From Actinophytocola oryzae (lineage in GTDB: Bacteria > Actinomycetota > Actinomycetes > Mycobacteriales > Pseudonocardiaceae): a DNA stretch of 64,000 nt. Positions within the stretch are counted from its first letter, which is position 1; each line of letters opens with the position of its first letter. The position numbers and the translations under genes were made by a program. Below, piece by piece: positions 24,997-34,280 of the stretch. The DNA lies in NCBI RefSeq assembly GCF_004364325.1, contig NZ_SOCP01000023.1, positions 124,001 to 188,000 on the forward strand, in the 5' to 3' direction. A model generated the notes under the pieces. That model had not been told where the DNA came from, did no database searches, and worked only from the letters and a program-made list of their open reading frames with translations.

Positions 24997-26091
24997 TCAG
25001 GACAGCGTGGTCAGCCATCCGTGCGTGTCGGGTGCCGTGCCGCGCTGGATCGCGGTGAGTGCGGCACGCAGCCGCATCGACACCTCGCCGGAGCGGCCGC
25101 CGTTGACGTCGAAGGACCCCTCGGCGTGCTTCACGGAGCCGACCGGCGTGATCACCGCGGCCGTCCCGCACGCGAACACCTCGGTCAGCTCGCCGGACTC
25201 GGCCTTCTTCTCCCACTCCTCGGTGGAGACCCGCCGCTCCTCGACCGCGTAGCCGAGGTCGGTGGCCAGGGTGAGGATCGACTCGCGGGTGATGCCCGCC
25301 AGCAGCGAACCGGACAGCTCCGGGGTGACCACCCGCGCGTCGGAGCCGGAGCCGAAGACGAAGAACAGGTTCATCCCGCCCATCTCCTCGACCCAGCGGC
25401 GCTCGATCGCGTCGAGCCAGACCACCTGGTCACAGCCCTGCTCGGCGGCCTGCGCCTGCGCGACCAGTGACGCGGCGTAGTTCCCCGCGAACTTGGCCGC
25501 GCCGGTCCCACCGGGGGCCGCGCGCACGTACTCGGTCGACAGCCAGACGCTCACCGGCTTGACGCCGCTCGCGAAGTACGAGCCCGCCGGCGAGGCGATC
25601 AGGATGTACAGGTACTCGGCGGCGGGCCGTACCCCCAGGCCCACCTCCGTCGAGATCATGAAGGGCCGCAGGTAGAGCGACTCCTCGTCCTCCTCCGGCA
25701 CCCACCGGCCGTCGACGTCCACGATCTCCCGGAGCGAGCCGAGGAACAGCTCGTCGGGCAGCTCGGGCATCGCCATGCGGCGCGCGGAGCGGCGGAACCG
25801 CTCGGCGTTCGCCTCCGGGCGGAAGGCCTGGACGGACCCGTCGGTGTGCCGGTAGGCCTTGAGTCCCTCGAAGATCGCCTGGCCGTAGTGCAGCACCATG
25901 GCCGCGGGGTCCAGCTCGATCGGGCGGTACGGTTCGACCGTCGCCCCGTGCCAACCGTCGGTTCGGTTCCAGCGCGTGGTCACCATGTGGTCGGTGAAGT
26001 AAGCGCCGAAACCCGGGTTGGCCAATACTTCCGCGATCCGCTCCGGGGTCGCCGGCGCCGGATGGGGAGTCCTGGTGAATGACTGGGTCAT
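24997..26091 (-). CDS. ilvE: Branched-chain amino acid aminotransferase
   Basis: A 364-residue PLP enzyme for the last step of Leu, Ile and Val synthesis. The Schiff-base Lys is in AAKFAGNYAASL, equivalent to the KMGGNYG motif of the BCAT family. The ATG at 26091 is fixed by TACGGT 6 nt upstream on the minus strand. Position agrees with Rv2210c, though gcvT, its mycobacterial neighbour, is absent here. Confidence 0.95.
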   Translation of the reverse strand: MTQSFTRTPHPAPATPERIAEVLANPGFGAYFTDHMVTTRWNRTDGWHGATVEPYRPIELDPAAMVLHYGQAIFEGLKAYRHTDGSVQAFRPEANAERFRRSARRMAMPELPDELFLGSLREIVDVDGRWVPEEDEESLYLRPFMISTEVGLGVRPAAEYLYILIASPAGSYFASGVKPVSVWLSTEYVRAAPGGTGAAKFAGNYAASLVAQAQAAEQGCDQVVWLDAIERRWVEEMGGMNLFFVFGSGSDARVVTPELSGSLLAGITRESILTLATDLGYAVEERRVSTEEWEKKAESGELTEVFACGTAAVITPVGSVKHAEGSFDVNGGRSGEVSMRLRAALTAIQRGTAPDTHGWLTTLS

Positions 26092-26097
26092 GTGAGC

Positions 26098-26103
26098 ACC
26101 GTA
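26098..26103 (-). promoter_or_regulatory. Putative leaderless -10 box (TACGGT) of ilvE
   Basis: TACGGT on the minus strand ends 6 nt before the ATG at 26091. A purine-rich GAGGAG lies further upstream, too far for normal ribosome binding. Confidence 0.4.
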
Positions 26104-26154
26104 ACTCTCCTCGGGCCGTTCAGAGAATCGGCAGTTCAACTGTCTGACGTCCTA

Positions 26155-27081
26155 CTATGCCCGATCCCGTCGCGTGTCCAGCAGGCGGATTACCGCTTCA
26201 CCCAGGAGAAGTACGGCCGCGCCGGTCAGTGTGTACTCCGGTGCGAGCAGCAGCGCCCCGAGCGCCGCCGCGGCGGCCGCCAACGCCACCATGCCCGGCC
26301 TGCTCACCCTCGCGACGTCACGGATGTCGCCGAGCACGCCACGCAGCGCGAACACGCACGAGACCGTCACGCCGACCGCGAGCATCCCGTCGACGCCGGA
26401 CGCGTCGGCGGCCGCGAGGGCGTCGAGAAGCGGGGCCGTCGACAGTGCGAGCCGCTCCCCGCCGAGCTGCCACAGCGACGCGACCGCGACCCCGAGGCTC
26501 ACCACGAGCACGATCCCGATGACTGTGAGCCGCTCCCGCCGCACCGCGCTCGGCGACCCGGAGAACCCCAGGAACAGCAGAACGGCGGCGGGCAGCAGGC
26601 CGAGCGGCCGGTCGGCGCCCGCCGCGTCCGACGGCGGCGCCACGGCGAGGTCGACCGGCGCGATCGAGAAGCACGACACGACGACCGCGACCAGCACGCC
26701 GACGACCACGACGGCGGCGACCCGCTCCACGACCCCCGGCAGCGGAGGCGCGAGGAGGACGACCGCTGTGACCACGACCACCAGCATCACCGCGCCGACC
26801 TCGGGTCTGCCGGGCAGCACGTACCGCCCGAAGGCGGTGGCGGCGGCCGAGGCGGCGGCAATCCTTCCCAGTATTCCCACTAGTGAAGCGGCCCGGCTCG
26901 GCGTGGAATCCGGTGTGGACAGTGCGAAGAGGACGGCCACCGCGGCGGCGAGGACCATGCCCGCGACCAGCCACCAGCCGGCGACGGCCGAAGCGGGCGC
27001 CAGGGCAAGGAAAAGTCCCGCGCCGAACGTGGACACCACCCCGCGGGCGACGCGGTCCACGGTCGATGTCGGTTGGGTCAC
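26155..27081 (-). CDS. Multi-pass membrane protein, possibly reduced APC-type permease
   Basis: A 308-residue protein that is almost all hydrophobic, with about 9-10 helices. The N-terminal GVVSTFGAGLFLALAPASAVAG resembles the first helix of amino-acid/polyamine/organocation permeases, and the central hydrophobic pattern fits, but the usual length is over 400 residues. It may be a shortened or diverged transporter; the substrate cannot be inferred. It is separated from divergent pepA by about 100 bp. Confidence 0.6.
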   Translation of the reverse strand: MTQPTSTVDRVARGVVSTFGAGLFLALAPASAVAGWWLVAGMVLAAAVAVLFALSTPDSTPSRAASLVGILGRIAAASAAATAFGRYVLPGRPEVGAVMLVVVVTAVVLLAPPLPGVVERVAAVVVVGVLVAVVVSCFSIAPVDLAVAPPSDAAGADRPLGLLPAAVLLFLGFSGSPSAVRRERLTVIGIVLVVSLGVAVASLWQLGGERLALSTAPLLDALAAADASGVDGMLAVGVTVSCVFALRGVLGDIRDVARVSRPGMVALAAAAAALGALLLAPEYTLTGAAVLLLGEAVIRLLDTRRDRA

Positions 27082-27180
27082 GCCACCACCGTGTCAGAAG
27101 TGCGGCACCCACCTGACGGTGGGCAGGGATGTCACAAGTAGTTAGCATGCGTCTGCAACTCGAACCGACAGGAGCTTTCG

Positions 27181-28683
27181 TTGACCGCGCCCAAGCTGTC
27201 ACTGACCACCACCACGGCAGACGAGGCCACCGTCGACGCGGTGATCATCGCGACCGTGCAGTCCGACAGCGATCCGGGGGGCGTCGCGCTGGCGCCGGGG
27301 AGCGAGCGGGTCGACACCGCGTTCGACGGCGCCCTCGCCGGCATCCTGCGTACCGTCGGAGCCACCGGCAAGCAGGACGAGGTCGTGAAGATCCCGAGCA
27401 TGGGCAAGATCCCCGCCGGGCTCGTCGTCGCCGTCGGTCTCGGCAGGACCACCGGCGACGGACCGACGGCCGAGCAGGTGCGCCGGGCGTCCGGTGTCGC
27501 CGCCCGCTCGCTCGCCGGCACCAGGCGGGCGGTCACCACGCTGTCCACTGTGGATCTACACGCCGCGGTGGAGGGCACGCTGCTCGGTGCCTACCGCTTC
27601 ACCGAGTACCGGTCGGAGAAGGGCGACGCCCCGATCGAGCGGGTGGACGTCGTGGCGCCCGCCGATGGCAGCCCGAAGGACCACCGGGCGACGCTGAAGG
27701 CCGCCACTGCGATCGCCGAGGCCGTGTGCACCGCCCGCGACTTCGTCAACACCCCGCCCAACGACCTCTACCCCGCGTCGTTCGCCGACCGCGCGGCGGC
27801 ACTGGCGAGCGACGCGGGCCTCGACGTCGAGATCCTGGACGAGAAGGCACTGCGCAAGGGCGGTTACGGCGGCGTGCTGGGCGTCGGCATGGGCTCCGCC
27901 CGTCCGCCGCGCATCGTGCGGCTGTCGTACAAGGGCCCGAAGCCCAAGGCGAAGGTCGCGCTGGTCGGCAAGGGCATCACGTTCGACACCGGCGGCATCT
28001 CGATCAAGCCCGCGGCGACCATGGACGAGATGACCTCGGACATGTCCGGCGCCGCGGCCGTCGTCGCGGTCATGGTCCTCGCCGCGAAGCTGAAGTACCC
28101 GCTGTCGCTGACGGCGACGGTCCCGATGGCGGAGAACATGCCGTCCGGGTCCGCCTACCGCCCCGGCGACGTGCTGACGATGTACGGCGGCAAGACCGTC
28201 GAGGTGCTCAACACCGACGCCGAGGGCAGGCTCATCCTGGCCGACGCGATGGTGCGTGCCTGCGAGGACGGCCCCGACTACCTGATCGACATCGCGACGC
28301 TGACCGGCGCGCAGCTGGTGGCCCTCGGCAGGCGCACCTCGGGCATCATGGGCACGGACGAGTTCCGTGACCGCACCGCCGAGATCGCCAGGGCGACCGG
28401 CGAGGGCGGCTGGCCGATGCCGCTGCCCGACGAGCTGCGTGGCGACCTGGACTCGAAGCTCGCCGACATCGCGAACGTGACCGGTCACCGGTGGGGCGGC
28501 ATGCTGGCCGCAGGCATCTTCCTCCGTGAGTTCGTCGCGAAGGACGTGGCCTGGGTGCACATCGACATCGCGGGCCCCGCCTTCAACGTCGGCGGCCCGT
28601 GGGGCTACACGGCCAAGGGCGGCACGGGCATCCCGGTCCGCACGGTGGCCGCGCTCCTGGCGGACATCGCCGAGAAGGGCTGA
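27181..28683 (+). CDS. pepA: Leucyl (M17) aminopeptidase
   Basis: A 500-residue cytosolic metallo-aminopeptidase. The family signature NTDAEGRL is at about 347-354 and the metal/catalytic stretch GKGITFDTGGISIKP lies before it. The TTG start at 27181 has AGGAGC at about 10 nt, and TAGCAT near 27143 may be its -10. It corresponds to Rv2213. Its end is followed by two copies of the 142-bp palindrome family. Confidence 0.93.
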   Translation: MTAPKLSLTTTTADEATVDAVIIATVQSDSDPGGVALAPGSERVDTAFDGALAGILRTVGATGKQDEVVKIPSMGKIPAGLVVAVGLGRTTGDGPTAEQVRRASGVAARSLAGTRRAVTTLSTVDLHAAVEGTLLGAYRFTEYRSEKGDAPIERVDVVAPADGSPKDHRATLKAATAIAEAVCTARDFVNTPPNDLYPASFADRAAALASDAGLDVEILDEKALRKGGYGGVLGVGMGSARPPRIVRLSYKGPKPKAKVALVGKGITFDTGGISIKPAATMDEMTSDMSGAAAVVAVMVLAAKLKYPLSLTATVPMAENMPSGSAYRPGDVLTMYGGKTVEVLNTDAEGRLILADAMVRACEDGPDYLIDIATLTGAQLVALGRRTSGIMGTDEFRDRTAEIARATGEGGWPMPLPDELRGDLDSKLADIANVTGHRWGGMLAAGIFLREFVAKDVAWVHIDIAGPAFNVGGPWGYTAKGGTGIPVRTVAALLADIAEKG

Positions 28684-28724
28684 GGCCCCCAAGAGCGAAC
28701 AGACGGGTACAACCCCGCAACCCT

Positions 28725-28968
28725 GTGAGTGGGCCGCCGGCGTCTGGACTGACGAGCACGGAAGTCCCTGCGCGAGGAACGAGCCCAGGGATTTCCGCGC
28801 GCAGGAGGGAAGACGCCGGATGAAGGCCCACTCACCGCGAGCGGAGCGAGCCAATGTCACAGTGGGCCGCCGGCGTCTGGACTGACGAGCACGGAAATTC
28901 CTGCGCGAGGAACGAGCCCAGGGATTTCCGCGCGCAGGAGGGAAGACGCCGGATGAAGGCCCACTCAC
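28725..28968. repeat. Two further copies of the ~142-bp palindromic repeat
   Basis: The first hairpin runs 28725-28835, with terminal arms GTGAGTGGGCC and GGCCCACTCAC that pair perfectly; the second runs about 28859-28968. The stem that is C-G in the 671 copy is T-A here. The inner arm is GGAAGTCCCTG in one copy and GGAAATTCCTG in the other, both facing CAGGGATTTCC. The pair lies between converging pepA and the Hsp70-like gene. Confidence 0.9.
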
Positions 28969-28987
28969 CGCGAGCGGAGCGAGCCAA

Positions 28988-29854
28988 TTAGACACAGCGG
29001 GCCAGGAAGGCCGCTCCTCGGGCCACGGCTGCCTCCGGTTCGGGGTCGGCGGTCACGTGGTGGCCGGTCACCGCGGACAGCCGCAGCGCGAGGAGCGGGA
29101 TGCGGCTCGCGCCACCGACGAGGAAGACCCCGGCCACCGGGGCGTCGGCGGTCACGCGGCTGACCGCCGCCATCAGCCGCGTCACGTCCGGGGCGATCAG
29201 CAGCTCGAACTCCGTGCGGGTGAGCCGGACCGCGCGGTGGTCCGGCAGGACGATCTCCGCGATGTCGTGCCTCGACAGCAGCTCCTTGCCCGACCGCACG
29301 GCCTCCTTCAGCTCCGCCCTCGTCGCGTCGTCCTTGACCGGTTCGCTCAGCGACGGGCCGACCCGGTCCACGATCCGCTGGTCGACGTCCACCGGGACGG
29401 ACTCCGCCGCCGTCACCGCCCGGTCCCGGACCACGGCCGCGTCCCACGTGCCGCCGCCCGCGTCGACCACGAGCACCGAGACGCCGGGTGCGGCGGAACA
29501 GGCGACCGCCACCGGTTCTGGGATCGTCCTGACCGAGGTGCCCGCCGCGGTGGTCAGGACCGCGATCCGCTCGGGTGGCCAGCCGGCCGGGTGCGTCACC
29601 ACGACGTCGGTGACGTTCCCGCCCTGCTCACGGGCCGCGGCGACCATCCGGTCGAACACGGCACCGACCGACGACGGTTCCATGCTCGCCTTGAGGTCCC
29701 GAAGCTCCTGGCCCCTGCCCAGCAGGACGGCGTCCACCCCGACCACCCCGGAGTGCACGACCGACGGCAGCCACGGCGCGCCGTCCACCGTCACCAGGCG
29801 CCCGTCGACCATGCCCACCGTGTTGACCGTGCCGAAGTCGATCACCAGGGTCAT
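28988..29854 (-). CDS. Short Hsp70-like actin-fold ATPase
   Basis: A 288-residue protein with the three nucleotide-binding motifs of the Hsp70/actin fold: phosphate-1 (VIDFGTVNTV, about 4-13), phosphate-2 (VVDAGGGTWDAAVV, about 129-142) and the adenosine motif (FLVGGASRIPLL, about 244-255). It is nearly 100 residues shorter than a full Hsp70 nucleotide domain and has no substrate-binding domain. Its ATG shares ATGA with the stop of the larger Hsp70-like gene, so the two are coupled. Function unknown. Confidence 0.8.
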   Translation of the reverse strand: MTLVIDFGTVNTVGMVDGRLVTVDGAPWLPSVVHSGVVGVDAVLLGRGQELRDLKASMEPSSVGAVFDRMVAAAREQGGNVTDVVVTHPAGWPPERIAVLTTAAGTSVRTIPEPVAVACSAAPGVSVLVVDAGGGTWDAAVVRDRAVTAAESVPVDVDQRIVDRVGPSLSEPVKDDATRAELKEAVRSGKELLSRHDIAEIVLPDHRAVRLTRTEFELLIAPDVTRLMAAVSRVTADAPVAGVFLVGGASRIPLLALRLSAVTGHHVTADPEPEAAVARGAAFLARCV

Positions 29855-32061
29855 GGCAGCTGCCACAGGAACGGTCGCGAGTCGTCACCCGACCACGCGA
29901 CCGAGCCGAGTGGCATGCCCGAGGGCACCACGAACACCGCGCACACGGTGAACCGCCCGGACGCCGTGCCGACCGCACAGCCGCCCCGGTCGGACACCTG
30001 CCGCGCCGACACCGGCTGCGACCGGTCGTCACGCAGCAGCAGGCGCGCGGCGAGGTCCGGCACGGACACCCCGGTCGGCGAGTCGACCACCGCCCGCACC
30101 AGCACCGCCCGATGTCCCGGCCGGTCGACGACCTCGGCGCTCACGTACGCGCTCGCCCTGGTCACCACGTCCACGATCGCCGCACGCACACCACTGTTGC
30201 CGACCCAGAGCGGACGCACCGCACCCAGCGGCAGCGCCCGCCCGGTCACCGGCCCGCCGGCCGGTGTCGCGCCGTCGACCGGCACCCGTGCGCCGACCTG
30301 CTCCCCGCCGGTCACCCTGCTGATCACGACCGCGCTCACCCGCGTCCGCACGGACACGGCGAAGGCCAGGCACTGACGCGCGGTGTCGCCCGCGTCGAGG
30401 GTGCCCGGCGTCTCGGTCGGGCACGGCAGCGGCTGGTCGCGTGCCGCGGGGATCAGCAGGCCGCGGTCGTCGGCGAGGAACGTGTCACGCAGGAAGTAGG
30501 GGGCCGTGGCGCGAGCGCGGGCGCGGATCGACGTGTCGACGAGCACCCACCGCAGGTCGGGCAGCGGCTTGCGGGCACCGGCACGGACCAGCTCGTCGGT
30601 CGCCGGGTCGGTGATCTCCCGCACGGTCCACTCGAGGTCGGTGTCGCCGTCGGACACCCGAACCGGCGCGTCCAGCCTGCCGGTGACCAGGCCGTCCGTG
30701 ACGTCGCCGCCGCTGACGACCTCCGTCCCGGCCTCCGGGGGCGGCAGCGCGAACCGCTCGCTCGTCGCGAGCGCGTCGCCGGTGACCGCGTTGGCAGGCT
30801 TCAGCACGACCCCGTAGCCGATTGCGAGGACCACGAACCCCACCGCGACGAGGAACGCCACGAAGGTCTGCGGCCCCCTCGGCCGCTCGGCCTGCCTGCG
30901 GGCCCTGCGGGGACGGGGGTCGGGTTTGACGGGCGGCGCGGCGACCGGGTGCTCCTGTGGCCGTCCCGGCTCGTCGTGCGACACGGCGACCGCGCACGCG
31001 CCGAGCGCGGTCACCGCCTCCGGCTGGTCGTCGAGCTGGATGGGGGTGGGCACGACCTCGGCGAGCTTGTGGCGCAGCAGGGGGATGCGGGCCGAGCCGC
31101 CCGCGAGCTGCAGCGCGGTCAGCTCGTAGGCCTCGACGCCCGCGCTCAGGATCGCGCGGAGCGTGAACGCGGTGATGCGGTCGATGTCGGCGTACAGCAC
31201 GCGTTCGAGGTCGGCGCGCCGGAGCACGGCACCGGGCAGCCCGCCGGGTAACCGGAGCTCGACCTGGTCGTGCCGGGACAGCAGTTCCTTGGCGCGGCGC
31301 ACCTCCCGCCGGAACGCGACGAGCTCGCGCAGCTGCACGAGGCTCACCCGGCCCGGCGCGGACACGTCGACGAGCACCTCGGCGAGCCCTGGCACGGTCT
31401 GGCGCAGGTAGGAGATGATCCGTTCGTCGAAGACGTCGCCGCCGAGGTCCGGAATGGACGAACGGCCGATCACGACGATGCCGCCGCGCTCGCGGCGCAC
31501 GACGGCCACGTCGGTGGTGCCGCCGCCGAGGTCGAGGATGGCGAGCACGGCGCCGAGCGGGAACCGGTCCGCGCCGTCGACACCGACGCGCCCGTGCGTT
31601 GCGTACCAGACACCGGCGCCGACCGGTTCGACGATCGTGCTGATCTGTGGCGCGAGGTCCTCCGCCGCGGCGAGCAACCCGTTGCGCTGGGCGGGTCCCC
31701 AGGCGGCCGGGTGTGTCAGCACGAGGTGGTCGACCGGCGCGCCGACGACGGACGCGGCGGCCTTCACGGCCCGCACGAGGATCGCGAGCACGACCGTGGG
31801 CACCGGCACGACCGTGTTGCCGAGCAGCACCTCGCGCTGGGCGATCTTCGCCTTCGCCCGGCTCTCGAGCCGGGACGGGTCGACGGCGGCCATCTGCAGG
31901 GCGTCGTGGCCGACGACGAGCGAGTCGTCGCCGGTGAGGAAAACAGCCGACGGCAGGTAGGGCTCACCGTCCACGTTGACCACCCTGGGCACCCCACCGG
32001 GGGCGTGCACCACGGTGACGGTGTGCGAACTGCCGAAGTCGACAACAGCAGTAACGCTCAC
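29851..32061 (-). CDS. Membrane-anchored Hsp70-like ATPase with extracytoplasmic region
   Basis: A 736-residue protein. Residues 1-360 form an Hsp70-like ATPase: DFGSSHTV (8-15), LDLGGGTTDVAVV (177-189) and LAGGSARIPLL (319-329). A Pro/Arg-rich linker follows, then one transmembrane helix at about 400-420, preceded by a positive stretch that places the ATPase inside. The outer 315 residues contain two similar-looking beta-rich modules, each with a Cys pair (LPCPT...RQCLAF and GGCAVG...TVCAVF). There is no DnaK substrate-binding domain. I infer a sensor or transport-linked chaperone; the family role is not known to me. GAGGACC precedes the GTG start. Confidence 0.8.
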   Translation of the reverse strand: MSVTAVVDFGSSHTVTVVHAPGGVPRVVNVDGEPYLPSAVFLTGDDSLVVGHDALQMAAVDPSRLESRAKAKIAQREVLLGNTVVPVPTVVLAILVRAVKAAASVVGAPVDHLVLTHPAAWGPAQRNGLLAAAEDLAPQISTIVEPVGAGVWYATHGRVGVDGADRFPLGAVLAILDLGGGTTDVAVVRRERGGIVVIGRSSIPDLGGDVFDERIISYLRQTVPGLAEVLVDVSAPGRVSLVQLRELVAFRREVRRAKELLSRHDQVELRLPGGLPGAVLRRADLERVLYADIDRITAFTLRAILSAGVEAYELTALQLAGGSARIPLLRHKLAEVVPTPIQLDDQPEAVTALGACAVAVSHDEPGRPQEHPVAAPPVKPDPRPRRARRQAERPRGPQTFVAFLVAVGFVVLAIGYGVVLKPANAVTGDALATSERFALPPPEAGTEVVSGGDVTDGLVTGRLDAPVRVSDGDTDLEWTVREITDPATDELVRAGARKPLPDLRWVLVDTSIRARARATAPYFLRDTFLADDRGLLIPAARDQPLPCPTETPGTLDAGDTARQCLAFAVSVRTRVSAVVISRVTGGEQVGARVPVDGATPAGGPVTGRALPLGAVRPLWVGNSGVRAAIVDVVTRASAYVSAEVVDRPGHRAVLVRAVVDSPTGVSVPDLAARLLLRDDRSQPVSARQVSDRGGCAVGTASGRFTVCAVFVVPSGMPLGSVAWSGDDSRPFLWQLP

Positions 32062-32385
32062 ATGGTCCTCACCAGTAAGAAGGGGCTCCGCGGCACCACA
32101 GCTTGTCAGACCATTCGAGGCTTGGGGAGACCAGAGGCGGCGCCGGTTACGACGAATTCCACAACATCACACACGATCACCTCCGGGTTAAGCCATCTGG
32201 GGGAGATTGGACCCGTTCCAACCACTCCATGGATAGAGGGCACGCAGCATCCATCACTCAAACAGGTCTAGACGTAACCAGAAGTTCACGAGGTGTGACA
32301 GGTTGTAATCGTGTAATCGGACGCTCCGGACCCGCGCGGGCCGCGGGCGAGAACTGATTCCCCAGTTGGCGGAAAGCGGCGTGGG
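32062..32385. other. Non-coding interval upstream of the Hsp70-like operon
   Basis: About 324 bp without a supported gene and with lower GC than its surroundings between roughly 32130 and 32320. It lies upstream of the GTG at 32061, so it should hold that operon's promoter. I see no clear -35/-10 pair, repeat or strong hairpin beyond a GC-rich CCGCGCGGGCCGCGG near 32330. Confidence 0.5.
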
Positions 32386-32700
32386 TCAGCCGCGCTCGCG
32401 CTTCTGGCGCTCCTGGTACTCGCGCATCCGCTTCGGGTAGCCGACCCGCTCCACCTCGTACAGCGGCATCTTGCGCTTGCGGGCGAAGTCGGCCGCCGCC
32501 TCGAAGTTCGCGATGCGGCGGCGGGTCCACTCCCCGTCGTGGGCCACCAGCAACACGGTGGCCTCGGTCACATGCGTGCGAGGCTCCACGAACGCCTCGA
32601 CCCCGCGACGGGTGGACGCCCACTCGTCCAGGTGAGCGGTGTCGCCCTTGCTGGCGGACCGCATCTGCCCCTGCCCACTCTTCCGGCGGAACAACCCCAC
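32386..32700 (-). CDS. Conserved small actinobacterial protein
   Basis: A 104-residue basic protein. The core (RRGVEAFVEPRTHVTEATVLLVAHDGEWTRRRI) and the YPKRMREYQERQKR tail are the kind of sequence found widely in actinobacteria as a protein of unknown function, sometimes labelled oxidoreductase without evidence. No membrane segment or catalytic motif is seen. The GTG start has GGAGGTAAGGCGCC upstream. It is divergent from lpdA. Confidence 0.75.
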   Translation of the reverse strand: MGLFRRKSGQGQMRSASKGDTAHLDEWASTRRGVEAFVEPRTHVTEATVLLVAHDGEWTRRRIANFEAAADFARKRKMPLYEVERVGYPKRMREYQERQKRERG

Positions 32701-32857
32701 GGCGCCTTACCTCCGATGAAGATCAGTGTTGGACCGTTCGCCGCGCGAACTTCGTCCCTTTCATTGTGCCTGTCCGGCCACCTCGCAAGCGTGCCGCACG
32801 TAGTGACAAGATGATGTGTGGTGCCCACAAGTCACCCACCTCGTGCTAGGAGAACCC

Positions 32858-34228
32858 GTGACCGATACCTCCGCTGACCTCGTGATCCTTGGCGGCGGCT
32901 CCGGCGGCTACGCGTGCGCGTTCCGCGCGGCGGGCCTCGGCCTGTCCGTGGTCCTGGTCGAGAGGGACAAGCTCGGCGGCACGTGCCTGCACCGGGGGTG
33001 CATCCCGACGAAGGCGCTGCTCCACGCGGCGGAGGTGGCCGACCTCGCCCGCGAGGGCGACCAGTTCGGTGTCAAGTCCTCGCTGGAGGGCATCGACATC
33101 GCGGGCGTCAACTCCTACAAGGACGGTGTCGTCGGCGGGCTGTACAAGGGACTCCAGGGCCTGGCGAAGGCGAACAAGGTCACGGTCGTCGAGGGCGCGG
33201 GGACCTTCCGGGCCCCGAACGTCGTCGAGGTCGACGGGCGGAGCTACACCGGCAAGAACGTGGTGCTCGCCACCGGTTCGTACGCGAAGACGCTGCCCGG
33301 CCTGGAGATCGGCGGGCGGATCATCACCAGCGACCAGGCCGTGCACCTCGACTACATCCCCGAGCGCGTCGTCGTGCTCGGTGGCGGTGTCATCGGGGTC
33401 GAGTTCGCGAGCGTCTGGGCCTCGTTCGGTGCGGACGTCACCATCGTCGAGGCGCTCCCCCGCCTGGTGCCGCTGGAGGACGAGTGGGCGTCCAAGCAGC
33501 TGGAGCGGGCCTTCCGCAAGCGCGGGATCAAGTACCGGACCGGCGTAAGGTTCACGGGTGCGTCTCAGAACGAGACCGACGTGACCGTCTCACTGGAGTC
33601 CGGTGAGACGGTCGAGGCCGACACGTTGCTCGTCGCGGTCGGCCGAGGCCCCAACAGCGGCGGCCACGGCTACGAGGAGGCAGGCGTCACGATGGAGCGC
33701 GGGTTCGTGCTCACCGACGAGCGCCTCGCCACCAACCTCCCCAACGTCTACGCCGTCGGCGACCTCGTGCCGGGCCTGCAGCTCGCGCACCGCGGCTTCC
33801 AGCACGGCATCTTCGTCGCCGAGGAGATCGCGGGCCGGAACCCCCGGCCCGTCGACGAGGCCGGCATCCCCAGGGTCACCTACTGCAAGCCCGAAGTGGC
33901 GTCCGTCGGCCTCACCGAGGCAGCTGCCAAGGAGAAGTTCGGCGACGCACAGACCTACGTCTACGCGTTGAGCGGCAACGGCAAGAGCCAGATCCTCAAG
34001 ACGTCCGGCGGCGTCAAGCTCGTGAAGGCACCCGACGGCCCCGTGGTGGGGATCACCATGGTCGGCGAGCGGGTCGGCGAGCTTGTCGGCGAAGCCCAGT
34101 TGATCTACAACTGGGAGGCATACCCCGAGGACGTCGCACCGCTCATCCACGCCCACCCCACCCAGACCGAGGCGCTCGGCGAGGCGTTCCTCGCCCTGGC
34201 CGGCAAGCCACTGCACGTGCACGGCTGA
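32858..34228 (+). CDS. lpdA: Dihydrolipoamide dehydrogenase (E3)
   Basis: A 456-residue flavoprotein that reoxidises the dihydrolipoyl arms of 2-oxoacid dehydrogenase complexes. The FAD motif GGGSGG, the redox-active disulfide GGTCLHRGCIP (Cys 43 and 48), the NAD motif GGGVIGVEFASVW and the C-terminal HAHPTQTE base are all present. The GTG at 32858 has AGGAG 6 nt upstream. Adjacent sucB provides its substrate; in M. tuberculosis the E3 gene is elsewhere. Confidence 0.95.
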   Translation: MTDTSADLVILGGGSGGYACAFRAAGLGLSVVLVERDKLGGTCLHRGCIPTKALLHAAEVADLAREGDQFGVKSSLEGIDIAGVNSYKDGVVGGLYKGLQGLAKANKVTVVEGAGTFRAPNVVEVDGRSYTGKNVVLATGSYAKTLPGLEIGGRIITSDQAVHLDYIPERVVVLGGGVIGVEFASVWASFGADVTIVEALPRLVPLEDEWASKQLERAFRKRGIKYRTGVRFTGASQNETDVTVSLESGETVEADTLLVAVGRGPNSGGHGYEEAGVTMERGFVLTDERLATNLPNVYAVGDLVPGLQLAHRGFQHGIFVAEEIAGRNPRPVDEAGIPRVTYCKPEVASVGLTEAAAKEKFGDAQTYVYALSGNGKSQILKTSGGVKLVKAPDGPVVGITMVGERVGELVGEAQLIYNWEAYPEDVAPLIHAHPTQTEALGEAFLALAGKPLHVHG

Positions 34229-34280
34229 GCTTGCGCGGCGAGCCTCGGTACGAGCCAGAGTTCAAGGAGTCAGCGAAACC

